Origin: Diphasiastrum complanatum
Lineage: Eukaryota > Streptophyta > Lycopodiopsida > Lycopodiales > Lycopodiaceae
Direction: 5' to 3'
DNA: 64,000 nucleotides
Assembly: GCA_029204225.1 (NCBI GenBank)
Contig: CM055112.1
Location: 46,329,063 to 46,393,062 of the forward strand
The position numbers and the translations under genes were made by a program. This document shows, in pieces, positions 23,601-38,600 of this stretch (positions within the stretch are counted from its first letter, which is position 1; each line of letters starts with the position of its first letter). The notes below the pieces were generated by a model that was given only the letters and a program-made list of their open reading frames with translations, searched no databases and was not told where the DNA came from.

Positions 23601-26600
23601 AGGAGATACAATTTCATCCAATCCAAGCTCTATTTTGAGAAACTTGGAAAATAGCAAAGTTACCTGGTTTTTGACTGTACTTGGATCTCTTGCAACAACT
23701 CAGCGAGAGTATGTGGCTTTGCATGCTCTTCAGCGCTTACATGCTCAGGTGATTCTTTTAAATTTGGGACATTGAATAATTTGGATCTAAGCTACAAAAA
23801 ATAGTTCGATTATTCTTTCACTGTAAACGTTTCAAGGAGGTAGGTGATAAAGTTAGCAACAAACGTGGAAGTTTTTGATGTAAAAACTGACGGCCCATCG
23901 AAGGATCCCGTTCTTGGTGGGTGAATTTAACTGGTTGCTTAAATTCGCTGAATAGCAGATGATAAAGGCAATGGTGCAGCCACAGGCAGATCATTTCCCT
24001 CGATATGACCAAGAGCCTCCAGCAATGCCAGATTGTTTCACTGCTCCTTTTGTTCAGCATTTGCATGATAACTTTAATGGCCCCCAATTATCTGCCATTC
24101 AATGGGCAGGAATGCACACCGCTGCCGGATCTAGTGACATGGCTACAGGGTTAGGAAAAAGACAAGAACTGTGGCCATTCACTTTGGTACAAGGCCCACC
24201 AGGCACAGGAAAAACACATACTGTCTGGGGTATGCTGAATGTTATCCATCTTGTGCAATATCAGCGCTACTATGCGGCGTTGTTGAAAAAGCTTGCACCT
24301 GGAAGTTTATTGCCAAATTCGAGCAGCTTATACAATGATGAACAATCGGGGGGGATAGACGAAGTCTTGCAGAAGATGGATAGAAGTCTTTCTCGGATGC
24401 TTCCAAGGCTGTGCCCAAAACCACGAATGCTTGTCTGCGCTCCTTCAAATGCAGCTACAGATGAGTTGCTCTCGCGTGTCCTTGATCGAGGCTTCATTGA
24501 TGGTGAAATGAAAACTTATCGTCCTGATGTTGCACGCGTTGGGACAGATCCACAATCACGAGCTGCCCAAGCTGTCTCTGTTGAGAGAAGATCTGCTCAG
24601 CTATTGGGAAAATCTCGTGAAGAAGTAGTGGGATGGCTTCAGTCTTTTCGCATACGGGAAAGAAGTTTGGCGCAGAGTGTGGCCAATGTACAAAGGGATC
24701 TGCACGCTACAGCTGCAACACGATCTCAGGACACCGTAGGGGTGGATCCAGAGATGCTGGCAGCTCGTGATCAAGCTCGGGACTCGATGCTGCAAAAACT
24801 GGCTGCATTGGTAGAGGAACGTGACAAATTGTTGGTAGAGATGTCACGTCTTTATATGGTAGAAAGTGTGTCTAAGCCTGGCGGTGGTATTTCTCAAGCT
24901 GAAGCACGTGGGAAGCTGGAGGCAAGTTTTGCGAGTGAAGCTGAAATAGTATTCACAACTGTGTCAAGCAGTGGACGCCGTTTATTTACTAATCTTGCTC
25001 GTGGGTTTGATATCGTTGTAATAGACGAGGCTGCCCAGGCCAGCGAAGTGGCGGTGTTACCCCCCCTTAGCCTTGGTGCTGGACGTTGTGTGCTTGTTGG
25101 TGATCCACAACAGCTTCCAGCAACAGTCATCAGTCGTGTAGCAGACACAATGCAATACAGTCGTAGCTTATTCGAGCGCTTCCAGCAAGCTGGCTGCCCT
25201 ACAATAATGTTGACTGTGCAATATCGAATGCACCCTCAAATCAGAGATTTTCCGTCTCGATATTTCTATCAAGGTCGCCTTATCGACTGTGACAGAGTCA
25301 AGAATTTACCTGATGAAGTATTTCATCGTGATCCCATGCTGCAACCATACTTGTTCTATGATATCAGTCATGGCCGGGAATCTCATGGAGGTTCAGTTTC
25401 TTATCAGAATATAGATGAAGCACAATTTGCTGTACGCCTTTATCAGCATCTTAAAAGTGTTGTGCAAAGTGCAGGCATGTTCAACCTATCAGTTGGCATA
25501 ATCTCTCCTTACAAGATGCAACTTAAGTGTTTGCAGAAAGAATTTGAATCAATGCTTGGTGCTGATGCTAATTTGAAAGAGATATACATAAATACTGTCG
25601 ATGCTTTTCAAGGTCAAGAGCGAGACGTGATAATAATGTCATGCGTTCGGGCATCAACGAAAGGAGTGGGTTTTGTCGCAGACATACGCCGAATGAATGT
25701 AGCTTTGACCCGTGCACGCCGGTCTCTTTGGGTACAGAATAATTTCTATTCTAGCTCTCTGATTGCTTAAAAATAAAAGCTGTTTTGTAAAGTATCCTGA
25801 TTTCTGGAGCATATTGCTTGTACCGATCTATGGTTTTATTGTCTCTCTTGGGTTCTCCACTTACGGTGCCTTGAAAATGAATGTCCTCCTTCAGTTGCAG
25901 TATCTTGAATCTTGTAGAACTTTTTTTTCAGGTGACAATCAACATCTAAGCTAACTATGTCGGATGACCTCCAACTTTCATAAGAATCCTAGTTAAGTTC
26001 TGGATGAGTATTTCTAAGCACCCATTCTTACAAGTGTTTGCATTTGTCTACATCTTTGTATATGTCCATGCTTTTATTAAGGTGAGTGTACTGGTGCTTT
26101 TGGATATCTGTTGGCCCTAATCATTGTTCATAACATTCCAATATTCGATTGAAGGAAAGTTAACAAGCTCAAATTTAAACCGTAAATCTGAGAACCGTCA
26201 AAATTCAGTCATCCTTAGAAATGGTCATTTTGTGCTTTTGTGCTAAAAAAACATCTACTAGTAGTCTTGATAAGGGGAATGGTAAAGAACCATATTGTAG
26301 TTCGTTCATATTCAGCTATTTGGAGTAGCAGGGTGGAGCAGAAAAAAAAGTGATCTTAGCCTTTTGCAGAAAAAAGCCTGTCTTTCTAGATTGAGAATGC
26401 CTTATCTACTCATGATGATGTGACCTTTTGGACATATATGTGTCCGCTTGGTGTTATGAATAACTCTTTTGGCCAATCCTTCGTGCATTATGACTAATAG
26501 TTGGAAGGTGACTGGAGCAGGCGCAAGAATTCTTGACCATTCGTTCTTTAAGCCTTTGGAACGGTGAGATTTTTAGTAAAGCGTGCATCACTGTTGCATC

Positions 26601-29600
26601 CGTGCGTGTATGCAACCCCTTCCATGTACAGATGCGTACAGCCCCTTCCATGTGAAGATGCTCGCGATATGGGAATTACGATACACTTCTGCTGTAGACT
26701 TACAGCTGTTTGCAGATAGCGACACATTGTTTGCCGAGGAAAATTGCACTTCTCAGACTTCAACTTTAGACCATCAGGCTTCAATTTTGGACCATCAGAC
26801 TTCGAGATCAACGTTGCACAATGTTTCATTTTCAGATTCTGTGGCCTTGCAGCCCATTCTTCGTGACCCCTCCTCCACTCTTCAAGTTCAGATTTTGTGG
26901 CCCCTGCTCTAGGGCTTCTTCAAATCATAATATTCATAAAAGACTGGAACTTGGCCTTATGGCCTTATGGCAGGCTGCACCTTCTTCTGGGCCCATGGCT
27001 AAGTGGAAATGAATAGGGTGGCCTTCTATTTCCATTTGCAACACAAACACACACACAACAAAACCCCCAAACCCCCCCCCCCCTGCTGTTCTGGAAATTT
27101 TGGAATGTTCTGTTCCAGAACAGCTTTTTTTTATTTGGTAAATTTATTAGGTGTGTTAGAAAAGAAAAAAAGCCATAAAAGGCATCTAAACCACATATAA
27201 ATACCTTGTATCAAGCATCATATTCTAAGCAGTTATCTTTTGAATATTCACTTGAAAATCTGAATTGAGACTCCCATTTGATTTGATCAAGATTCAAACA
27301 ATTCAAATAGAGTAGTGTTTTCCCAGAAAAATAGTTGCTAAGATTTGTTGGAGCATGGTTTTTAAGGCTTTCCGGAATCAAAATATAAAAAACATGTTAA
27401 AAACTTTTAGTTTTACGGGCAATACTACATAGATGTGCAGAAGCAAGATACGTGATACAATGACTAATATCCTAATCCTATTCACTGTGCACAGATTTTA
27501 GCAAACTAGTGACATTCATGAGCTAGATTTCTGTTACACTCTTTGAACCGCAAACCACCAGGTGCCGGTCACCTTACGAGACCGAACGTCACACGATCCA
27601 CCCCGTCGTAGGATCCAATCCAAATCCACCCTCCGTGCCCTAGCCTATGACCTGTAACAAGCGAGATCCGACCTCCAACCCTAACAACATCCCATACCAC
27701 TGCTAGAGCCATCAACCATCTCCCCTAGCTAGCTCACATCTTGGCTGTGCACAAGCGCTCACCATCCACCTTCTCCTATGTAGAATGAATGGTAACTGAG
27801 ACCACCTCCCCTTGTATACCTCCAAGGTAGGAGTCTCAAAGCCAAGCACAAATCCTAGATCAAGACAAGTGGCAACCATGCAGGTCCACGAGTCACTGGT
27901 CAAGTCAAGAGGCCCAGTCGACGGTCCCAAGTTAGGGTTTGTGACCCAAGGAGTTGGGTCCCTAACATTCCCTCCCCCTTAAAAGACTCCTCTTGTAAGG
28001 AAGGGAATTTTGGTGTCGCTCCTTTTCCCAAGCGGTCTCGTCTTCCGAACTTCCTTTCCAACGAACCAAGTACTCAGTCACTTGCCGGTTTTTGAGCTCA
28101 CGTTGACATACATCAACATGGCTCGAGGTTCGAAAGGTACAAATGATGCAGATCCTCTAACTGAACTATCTTGTAGAATCAATTCATCCTTTCCACCGAG
28201 TCGTTCCTTTAAACGACTAATGTGGAAGGCTGGGTGAACACTGATTCCTTGAGGAAGGCCTTGTTGATAGGCATTCCGATTGAGTTTCTTTACAATATGG
28301 AAGGGCCAACATAACGAGGTGATAAGTTAGGACATTTTCCAGTCTTCAATACCGTAGAGTCTTTTGGGACTTTAAGATACACCCAAATCTCCTTCCGCAT
28401 GCACCCTAGGTTGTCGCTTTTGATTAGCATAAAACTGGGCTCTATCCCAAGCCTTTTTTACGCTATCGCGAGCAACAAGCAACATTTCTTGCATATCATG
28501 CAGGAAATCCACCGCCGCTTTAACTTTAAGGCTTATGAGGCCAATGGAGATTGGAGCACGAGGCTGAAAACCATACATCAGAGTGAATGGACTAAAACCC
28601 GTCGTTGAGTGCTTTACACTGTTATACGCATACTCGATCATTGGAAACATATGCACAAAGCATATCTTCCATAGACTTGTTCGTCTGTTCAGTTTGACCA
28701 TCTGATTCAGGATGATCTGTAGACCCTAGACTTAAGGTGGTCTCTAATTTCTCAAAGACCGACTGGATTTGCCAATGAACTTAGAACCCCGATCACTAAC
28801 AGTGTCATTCGGCAAACCAAACAACCTGAACAACTTTTCCACGAAAAGTTGAGCTTTGACAGATTGCTTGGTTGGAATGAATTGCACCATTTTGGTTAGT
28901 ATGTCGACTATAACCCAAGTAGTATCATTTGGCTTTCCCATCCGAGGAAGTCCAACCACAAAATCCATGGAAATACTTTTCCATTTTCTTTCGAGAATTT
29001 CCAATGGAAGTAACAAACCAGCTGCCTTAAGGCTTTTAGCTTTATTTACCTCGCATTGTCCGCATTTGTGAACATACGCCTCCACTTGACCAATAGAAGT
29101 TCCTTTTTATTAGGTCAAGCATTTTTTGTGAGCTAGGGTGGCCTGCACATGGGCTGTCATGACATTCATGCAAGATTTGGCCATAATATTATCATTTCTG
29201 GCACACACACTTTTCCATTCTTGAAAAGTAACCCATTCCTAATGGAATAGTACCTTAATGTCTTGTCCCGAGGAGAAATCTTGGAATCCTGCATTCCAAG
29301 CTCATCACCAGATCTAGAAGTACCTGCCAGGACGTCTAGCCAAATACGACCGAAATACCTGTCGGCCTTACACAAATTTCTTAGGGATAGACATATTGGA
29401 TCTAAAAAAAACTTCATTGATTAACCTCTCCAATCCGGTTTAAGGCATCCGTGACATTATTAGACGTACCCTTCTGGTACTTTATGTCATACTAGAATTC
29501 TTAGAGCATTTCTATGACCGCTAAGGTCAACCGCATCATTAATATACTTTAATGCTTGATGGTCAGTCACTATAGTAAATTTGGATCCATACAAGGAATG

Positions 29601-32600
29601 TCCAAAATTGTAAAGCATGAATTACTGCAAAAAGTTCCTTATCATAGGTGAAGTATCGCCTTTGATTAGGATCCAACTTTTTGCTTTCAAAAGCAAACGG
29701 TCTACCATCCTAATATAGGATTGCTCCTATAGCATAGTCGCTAGCATTCGTCTAAAGCACATACGGCTTGTTAGGATTTACTATGTGTAGAATAGGTGTT
29801 GTAGCCGCACAATATTTGAGGTTCTCAAAACTTTGATTCATCCCTTCTGTCCAAGTAATTGGAGGACTGAGCTTACTGTGTCGGCGAGTTCGTTTCGCCT
29901 CTTTGAGGACATTCATCAAGGGTAATGCAATTATCTCATAGTCCTTGATGAACCGATGAAAAAACCCTGTAAAGCCCCCAAAAAGGACTTAACCTCATGG
30001 ATGGTTAGGAGTATAGGCCACTCACGAACCTTATTAGGGTCAATTTGCAATCCATTGTCCGAAATAACGTGACCAAGGTAAACTAGTGTCTTCTAAAAGA
30101 ATTCACATTTGGATTCGTTGGCGAAGAGCTTCTCTTGTCTAAGTAACCTTAAGACAGTCTTGAGATGCTCCTCATGCTCCTCTAAGGTCTTACTATAGAT
30201 GAGAATATCATCTAAGTAAATTATGACAAACTTTCCCAAATATGGACGAAGAAGATCGTTTATCATCTGCTGGAAAGTCGCAAGAGCCGTCATCAAACCA
30301 AATGGTAAGAGTAGAAACTCATAATGGCCATACCTAGTCCCGATTTTCTCTACATCCTCACTCTTAATTCGACTATGATGATACTTTGATCTCAAATCGA
30401 TTTTGGTGAAGTACTTTGCACCATGTAATTGATCAATCAGCTCATCCATTCGAGGTAAGGGGTAACAATTTTTAATAGATAATTTATTTAATTTCTTTTA
30501 GTCTACACATAGACGAGTTCCTTCGTCTCTTTTATCAACTAGAATAACTTGCGCCCCCCAAGGGGACTTATTAGGCCTTACATGGCCCATCTTAAGATAA
30601 TTTTGCAATTGCTTATAAACTTCGTCCTCTTCGGTAGTACTCATCTTATAAGGGAACATAGATATAGGCGAGCTACCAGGAAGGAGTTTAATACTATGGT
30701 CGACTCCCCTAGAGGGGGGAAGACCCTCAAGAAGCTGTTTTGGGAAAACATCACTAAATTCTTGTCTAAGTCTTCTAAAGGTTTCGCCCTCTGGTAAATT
30801 TTCTTCATTTAGATGATCAGACATTAGTGCAAGTTGCATGTTATAACTTTGTAAATTTCATTCCGCATGAAAAGTAAAATCCTTTACCCAACACAAGTAC
30901 AAATTGCAATCCACAATATCCATGCATTCAACTGTTTCTAAACCAGAAAGCATGTTCCATTTAATTCAATGAGTGAGCCATTATGCAAGAACGACAAACT
31001 GTGGGTTACATAGTGTTTCTTTAACGACTCATTCCTTTCATAGAACCACTCCTTTCCAAGTATTACATCTAGTTTATCGAGATTCATAATATGAAACTCT
31101 AAATTATCCTTATATTCTTGAATTTGAATCGGTAGATGAGCGACTATCTAGTCCCATACTTGGCTTTCTGCTCCCGTGGCCAGCTTCACCACGTATCGGT
31201 GGTCTCTTTGCCTTGTTTCCACCTTTAGGCTCTGCATTCATCCGAATTAGGTCGTGGGGGCCAAAAATTGCCGTATTAAAGCAACAATGCTTATATACAA
31301 AATTATTAGCAAAGGAAAGATCAATACTTGATATGCTAGAGTTACCTGGCATTGTAAAAGAAGCCCCTTTCGCCTGCCTCCTTTTCTTCGGGTTGTCCTT
31401 TGCCATATGACCTGGTTTCATGCAATTAAAGCACAGGTTGTTGCTTCTGGCTTTCACAAAGGTCTCCTGGTCCATGGTAGATCTTTTCTTCAATTTACTA
31501 GGACGTGAAGATAAATTCTTCTCCTTTTCTTTTCCTTTCTTTGAAAAGAATGGTTTCTTGCCCTTTGCTTTGGGCAGTACACTAGGCTCAGGCCTTGCCA
31601 CTATACGAGTGTCATCGTATATGCGGACAAAGTGAACCATATCAATGAGGGTAAGAGGCCGGTGGTTCCTCTTAACCTCTAGTTGGTAATCCTTGGGCAA
31701 GCCCAATATAAAATGCAACTTATCAAAAAGAGGATCTATTCTAGTTGCAAAACGAGAATATACCTCGAGCTCTTGCAGATATTGATCAAGAGGCTGGTTC
31801 CCAATATGTATCGTCGCATATTGACAATAGAACTCCAAGTCATCCAAGATAGGCCTCCTTGAAGGCTTTGCAAACATCCTCCCATGTCCTAGGAGTTTCG
31901 GGCTTTCCCCTTAGATCCTGTCACCATGTAAATGCTTTACCTCACAATTGGTCTTGTTTTCATCGGAGGAATCGTGCATGGAAAAGTGCGAATTCCATCG
32001 ATCAATCCATGGCATGACAATGTCAGGGGACTTGTCCTCCTTTTTACTAGTGAACAAGGGATGATGCAGTAATCGCCTTACCTACGTCAGTTCCCTCAAA
32101 TCCTATTGATCCCTTGCATGTCTTGCCTGCATATCAACAATCTGTTGTTGTAGATTTTTGATTGCCAACATCAAAGCGTCAGGATCTAGAGCAGGAGCAG
32201 CTGCCATAGCTTTTGCGGACATAGGTTTTGTGGAAGGGCTAGGATCCATGTTTCTAACGTAAAGGAGGATAAACAAAGAGCAAGAGAAGAAGAGCACTCT
32301 TACCACTCAAGCTCACTCACAATCTCAGGCTTCTTGATCACAACAACTGCCACAAAGATTTGAAACCAACGAAGAGAGGGAATTGTGCAAATGGGTGGCA
32401 AACCACCACCCCCTCATCTTCTACAAGAAACAAAGGCAGTAGGGGGTGTGCTTCCCCCCTTGCCCACATCTCCCTGCCATATGGCCAGGGCCCCCCCTCA
32501 GCCACGCAGGCCAAGAGGCCAGCTGACAGCGGGCCAGCCAGCCTGTTGGCTGGCTGCCCAGCTGTGCGGCAGCTGGCTGCGCACAACAGCTGCACAGTCC

Positions 32601-35600
32601 AGCTGCACTGCTGTTGCAGCCTCAGCTGCTGCCGCTGCCAGCTCAGTGGGCAGCATGGCAGCCTGCGCGGCTGTAGCCATTTTTTTTTGAACTTCAAAAA
32701 AGAAAAAGGCAAAAACGTAAAAGTTTTTTGCAGACCGAGGAAAAGTGGAAAAAAGACGGGCTTTATGCTATGAAAACGATCAATTAGCAAGATGCAAACT
32801 TATAGTTTACCCACAATGGATCGATCAAACCTACGAGACCGAATGTCACGCGTTCCATCCCGCCTCAAGATCCAATCCAGATGCACCCTCGATGAGCTCA
32901 ATTAATGCCGTTGCCAAAACAACAAGAGTTGAGAAGGGTAAGGGTCCTTTGTGGGCAATGTGGGAGAAAACAACACAATTAAGACGCATGAGTTGCATTT
33001 AGGTAGCTTGTGTTGTCAAAGACACTTCCGTTTAGCATTGTGGACAGCCCTTTTATGAAAGAATTTGTGTCACATATATCAAAAAGAAGCAAATGCTTTT
33101 AGTCGAGTTCCACAATCATAGTGCTAAAAATTGTTAAGGCCTTGTGACACAATCCATGTATATGTACATTTTTCTAGAAAGTTTGCTTCATGTCAGAGAT
33201 ATCCGCGACACGGTTTGACGTACCCTTCCAGTACTTAACATCATACTGAGTTTCCTGGAGCAACTATGACCACCTGGTTTTATGACACTGAAGGTCAACC
33301 GCATCACAAATATACCTTGGTGCTTGGTGATCAATCACAATAGTAAAGCCATACAAATAAGGTCTCCAGAGTTTAAGAGCATTTATTATGGCAAAAAGTT
33401 CCTTATCATAGGTGGAATTACTGCCTTTGAGTAGGATCCAACTTTTTGCTTTCAAAAGCAACCGGTCGAGCATCCTGATATAGGAATCCCTCTACAACAA
33501 AGTCACTAGCATCCGTCCCAAGCACATACGGCTTGTTAGGATTGACTACGTGTAGTATTGGAGCTATAGACACATAGTGTGTCGTAGTTTCAAAACTTTG
33601 ATTCAACTCTCTAGTCCAAGTAACCAGAGGACTGATCTTATTGTGTCGGCTAGTTTTCTTCGCCCCTTTGACAAGATTTGTCAAGGGTAATGCAATTACT
33701 TCATAATTCAAAATGAAAAACCCAATGAAGCTGAGAAAGGTTTAAACTTCAAGTTTGGCCTGGGGAATCGGCCACTCATGAACCGTAGAACCGTATTAGG
33801 GTCAATTTTCAACCCACGGTCCGAAATAATGTGATTGAGATATTCTAGTCTTGCCTAGAAGAATCCACAATTGGATTCTTGGCGTAGAGCTTCTCGTCTT
33901 AGTAATCTCAAGATACTCCTGAGATGCTCCTTATGCTCGTCTAGTGTTTTATTGTAGATGAGGATACCATCCAAGTAAACTATTATAAACTTCCCCAAAC
34001 ATGGGTGAAGAAGATCGCTCATCATTTGCTAGAAAGTCGTAGGGGCATTCATCAGGTGGTAAAACTAGAATCTCATAATCGTCGTACCTTGTCCAAAACC
34101 TACTTTTTTTCATATCCTTAGCTTTAATTTGAATATGATGATTCTTAAATCGATTTTGGCAAAGTACTTTGCATCATGTAATCGATCAATCAGTTCACCC
34201 ATTCGAGGTTAGGGGTATCGAATCTTAATAGTTAATTGGGACTTACTAGGCTTTACATGACCCATCTTTGAATACTGTTGTAGTTGCCTATAGACTTCAT
34301 CTTCTTCCTTGGTGCTCATCTTGTAAGGATACAAGGATATAGGGGAGCTACCAGGGAGAAGTTCTATGCTATGGTCCACACCCGTAGAGGGGGGAAGACC
34401 CTCTGGTAGCTCGTTTGGAAAAACGTTACTAAACTCATGTCTAAGTTTTCTAAAGGCCTCACCTTCCGACGAGTGATTGAACAAAATTGTTATAGCTTGG
34501 CCACCTACGGTCCCATTCATCCGAATCAGGTCGTGGGGGCCAAAAAGTGCCGTATAAAAACAACAATGCTCACAAACAAAACTATTAGCAAGGGACAAAT
34601 CAATGCTAGAAATGTTAGAGTTACTTGGTGTCTTAAATGAAGCCCCTTAACATGAGCTGATAATCCTTGAGATAAAGCGCAACTTAACCAAAACAGAGTC
34701 TATTCTAGTTGTAAAACTGGGTGTGAAGAGAGGATGGTGCAAAGCTTGCGTTTGCACCAAATTTCTCCACTCTTGATTCTTCCTATAATGCCTTGCGTAC
34801 ATGTCAATAATTTGTTGTTGCAAATTATTGCTTGCCAACATAAGGGCTTCCTCATCCATAGCAGGCATAGACGTCACAACTTTTGGCTGGCAGCTGGTCG
34901 TGTGGCTGATGGCAGCTAGGACCTGCCATCAGAAATTTATTTATTTACTTTTTCAGTTCGTCGAAAAAAAGAACAAAAAACTTCAAAAAAAATTCCGTAA
35001 CCCTAATTTCAGGGTTTTGATGATTCGTTTTCCAAAAATTTTCAAAAGCAGCAAAATTTTACTTACATTTCGCCGAGATGGATCGATTGGTCGTCACGGT
35101 TTTCGGTAGCTCTGATACCTAGCTGTTACAACCACACTAACTGGAAACTGCAAGGTGTGGGTCAACACAAGAAATCAAATGCTCACGATCCACCTCGCTA
35201 CAGGAGCCAATCCAGATCTGCCCTTTGTGCCTTGAGCCCAATGACTAGACAACAAGTGGGATCTAGCTTCTAGCCATAACGACGTTCCATATCGCCACCA
35301 GCACCTTTGATTCTGATTACGACAACTAGTCAAGTCAATAGGCCCAGTCCAATGTCTGGTTTCAAGTTAGGTGTGGGACCCAAAGGGTTGGCTTCCTAAT
35401 AGTTGGGTCCCTAACATTCTCTGCTCCTTAAAAAGACTTTTCTTTTAAGGAAGGAAATCTAGGAATCTCTATCTAAGGTTATGCTCCTTTTCCCAAGTGT
35501 CCTTGTTGTCAGAACTACCTTTCCAATGAACCAAGACTTAGAATTTGCTTTGCACAGGAACACAGATCATGCCACACAGTAACACAGACAGAAAACACTC

Positions 35601-38600
35601 TCCACAACAAGCTCACATAGCAACTGTATTTCTCAAAATGAAATTACACTGTACATATAGTTGTTCACTCAGGCAACCCATGCATGACCCAGGTTGCCGT
35701 TGGTGGGACGCGTGTCCCGTCGACTTGCCTCGTGGCGAGGCCAACTGATCCTTATCCACTGATAGGACCCACAGTACAGTAACACAATGATTCTAACTTT
35801 AATTCTAACTCTCTCCCTTAAAGTAGAGTCACTTTTTATACAGTCATATACATAGCTTTAAAGTCAACAAACTTTAAGTACAGAAAGCTTTGATCTAAAC
35901 TTATCAAACTTTTCTCCAGTAAGTGGCTTAGTGAAAATATCAGCTAGTTGTTCTTCTGTGCTACAATGAACAACATGAATTTTACGACTCAGCAGCCTCT
36001 CACGTATGAAGTGATACTGAATCTCAATGTGTTTAGTTCTCGCATGGAACACTGGATTCTTTGCTAGCTGAATGCCACTCTGACTGCCGCTATGTAAAGT
36101 CGTGGGATTTTTCTGCTTCATGCCAATTTCTTCCAAGATTTGTCTCAACAATATAGCTTCCTGTGCAGCACTACACATTGCCTTATACTCTGCTTCTGTG
36201 GTGGAAAGAGCAATTGTACTTTGCTTCTTACTAGACCAGGAAAAACAACTACCACAAAACTGGAATATATATCCTATGGTGGATCTACGATCATCATAGT
36301 CACCTCCCCAATCCGCATCCACATAGCCACACAACTCAGGTAAACCATCATGCTTCCTGTAAATCAAGCCATACTCTGAAGTGCCTTTCACATAACGCAA
36401 AATGCGTTTAGCTGCCTTCCAATGCGTTTCCGTAGGTGCTGCCATAAACTGACTTACAATGCCAACAGCAGAGCATATATCTGGTCTAGTCATGCTAAGG
36501 TAAATCAAGCTCCCTACTAACTGTCTATATAGCGTAGCATCAAATGACTGTGACTCATCAAGCTTAGAAAGCTTTTTACCTGGTTCAATAGGAGTGTTTA
36601 CTGGTTTGCAATCCTGCAACCTAAACCTGTGCAGCAACTCTTTGACATACTTCACCTGTGTTAAACCCACTTCATGTCCTTTTTGCCACACATCTACTCC
36701 AAGGCAATAATGCATCAGGCTGAGATCTGTCATCTCAAATTGTTCCATGAGTTCTTTCTTGATCATGTCTATCATCTCTTGATTATTTCCCGTAATGATC
36801 AAGTCATCAACATAAAGAGCAATCAAAGCAACCATACCATCAAAGCATAAGACATATAGATTTGGATCAGAATGTGTTCTCACCATCCCCTTTGAACGAA
36901 AGTAGGCATCAATCCTGCTATACCATGCACGTGGTGCTTGTTTAAGACCATAAAGCGCTTTCTTCAAGCGACATACTTTATTTTCCTGACCTTTCGTTAC
37001 AAAGCCTTCAGGTTGATCCATGAACACTTCTTCTTCTAACTCACCATTTAGAAAAGCAGATTTCACATCCATCTGATGCAAAGGCCAACCAAAATGTGAA
37101 GCTAAAGCAATAAGTAGACGTAGAGTATTCCACTTACAAACCGGCGCAAAGGTCTCCTCATAGTCGATGCCTTTATTTTGTGCGTACCCTTTGATCACTA
37201 ATCTTGCTTTGTGTTTTGCTATACTTCCATCTGCATGGTACTGGGTCCTGTATACCCATTTGCAACCAATGGGTTTCTTGCCAACTGGTGGTTCTACTAA
37301 GTCCCATGTGCTATGCTTAGCAATTGACTCCATCTCCTCTCCCATGGCCTTGACCCAAATGTCATCATCCTTCGCTTCACCATAAGTCGAAGGTTCTTTG
37401 CTTTGAATAATGCTAGATAAGAGAGCATAATTTGCTTCATACCTTTCAGGTAGTATCTTCTCTCTCGTTGATCTTCGTAGCTCTCCCTGGTTAGATGATC
37501 TTGGAAAGTCATCTATGTCGCGGCTCTCCAACAATCTCTCAAACCACTTAGGGAGGTTTATGTCAGGTGATTGGCTTCCTGGTGAAAATGTATCCCACGG
37601 TACATCCTTCTCCTTGCGTTTGTCACCTGCAACTTCAATCCTTCTTGCACCAAAAGGTTTGTCCCTACCTCTCCAACCTGTTTCTTGAGGTTGAGTAGTA
37701 GTATCTTGAGATGTATCCTCATGTTCATCACTCGGAAGGTCAATGGATAGATCATCATCAGGTGGTATCCTCACTATACCATCTTTCCCACTGGATGTGT
37801 CTATCTTCTCAGCATCCTCGTCTTCATACATCTTGGATTCATCAAAGATAACATCACGGCTTATATGAATTTTGTTTTCGGCTGAATCAAAACATCTATA
37901 GCCCTTCACACGATCATCATATCCTAGGAATATGCACTTGATAGCTTTTACATCAAGTTTACGTCTCTCTTCCTTAGGAATGTGTACAAAGGCCTTACAT
38001 CCAAAGATTCGCAAGTGGTTCACCTTTGGCTTCTTCTTCGTAAATGCTTCCTCAGGTGTTATCTTTGGTATGACAATGGTAGGACTTCTATTTTGAAGAT
38101 AGACTGCCGTGCTACATGCTTCTGACCAAAAATCTTTTGGTAGTTTCATCTCAGCTAGCATAGATCTGGCACTTTCCACAATCGTACGATTCTTGCGCTC
38201 AGCTACACCATTGAGATCAGGAGTATGAGCTTGCGTAAATTGTCTTTTAATCCCACATTGATCACAAAGATCATTGAAGTCATTAGACTTGTACTCACCT
38301 CGAGTATCTGATCTTAGGACTTTGATCTTCCTACCTGTCTAATTTTTGACCAATGCTTTGAAGTTCTTGAAGTTATCAAATGCATCTAATTTCTTCTTCA
38401 AGAAGTAGATCCACGTTTTACGTGACATATCATCAATAAAGGTCATGAAATAGAAGGCTTTACCTAAGGACATGGTCCTCATAGGCCTGCATAAATCTGT
38501 GTGGATTAAATCCAGGATGTTCTTTGCTCTTGCAACACCCCCTTTATTGAACTTATCTCGATGCTGCTTCCCATATACACAAGATTCGCACATCGATTTC

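Larger units (their letters stand above)
27532..32900 (-). mobile_element. Chromovirus (Ty3/gypsy), minus strand, degraded
   Basis: On the minus strand, a cut-down 5' LTR (32900-32832) joins a leader whose PBS has been deleted. Gag starts at 32306, with protease, RT, RNase H, integrase and chromodomain following to about 28010. The polypurine tract TTTTAAGGGGGAGGGAA (about 27984-27968) leads into the 3' LTR, 27967-27532, beginning TGTTAGGGACCC. The two LTR copies share GAGACCGAA-GTCAC and GATCCAATCCA blocks. It belongs to the same family as the elements at 33180-35416 and 41595-41928. Multiple frame breaks make it inactive. It lies in the last helicase intron, antisense to the gene. Confidence 0.8.

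Noticed and set aside
25732-25770. Helicase ending at 25770 as a complete gene
   Set aside because: The last 12 codons read into a GT donor; the conserved continuation is found in phase at 44638.
32338-32790. ORFs of 100-150 codons on both strands
   Set aside because: They come from the CAGCTG-rich island in the chromovirus leader and are low-complexity.
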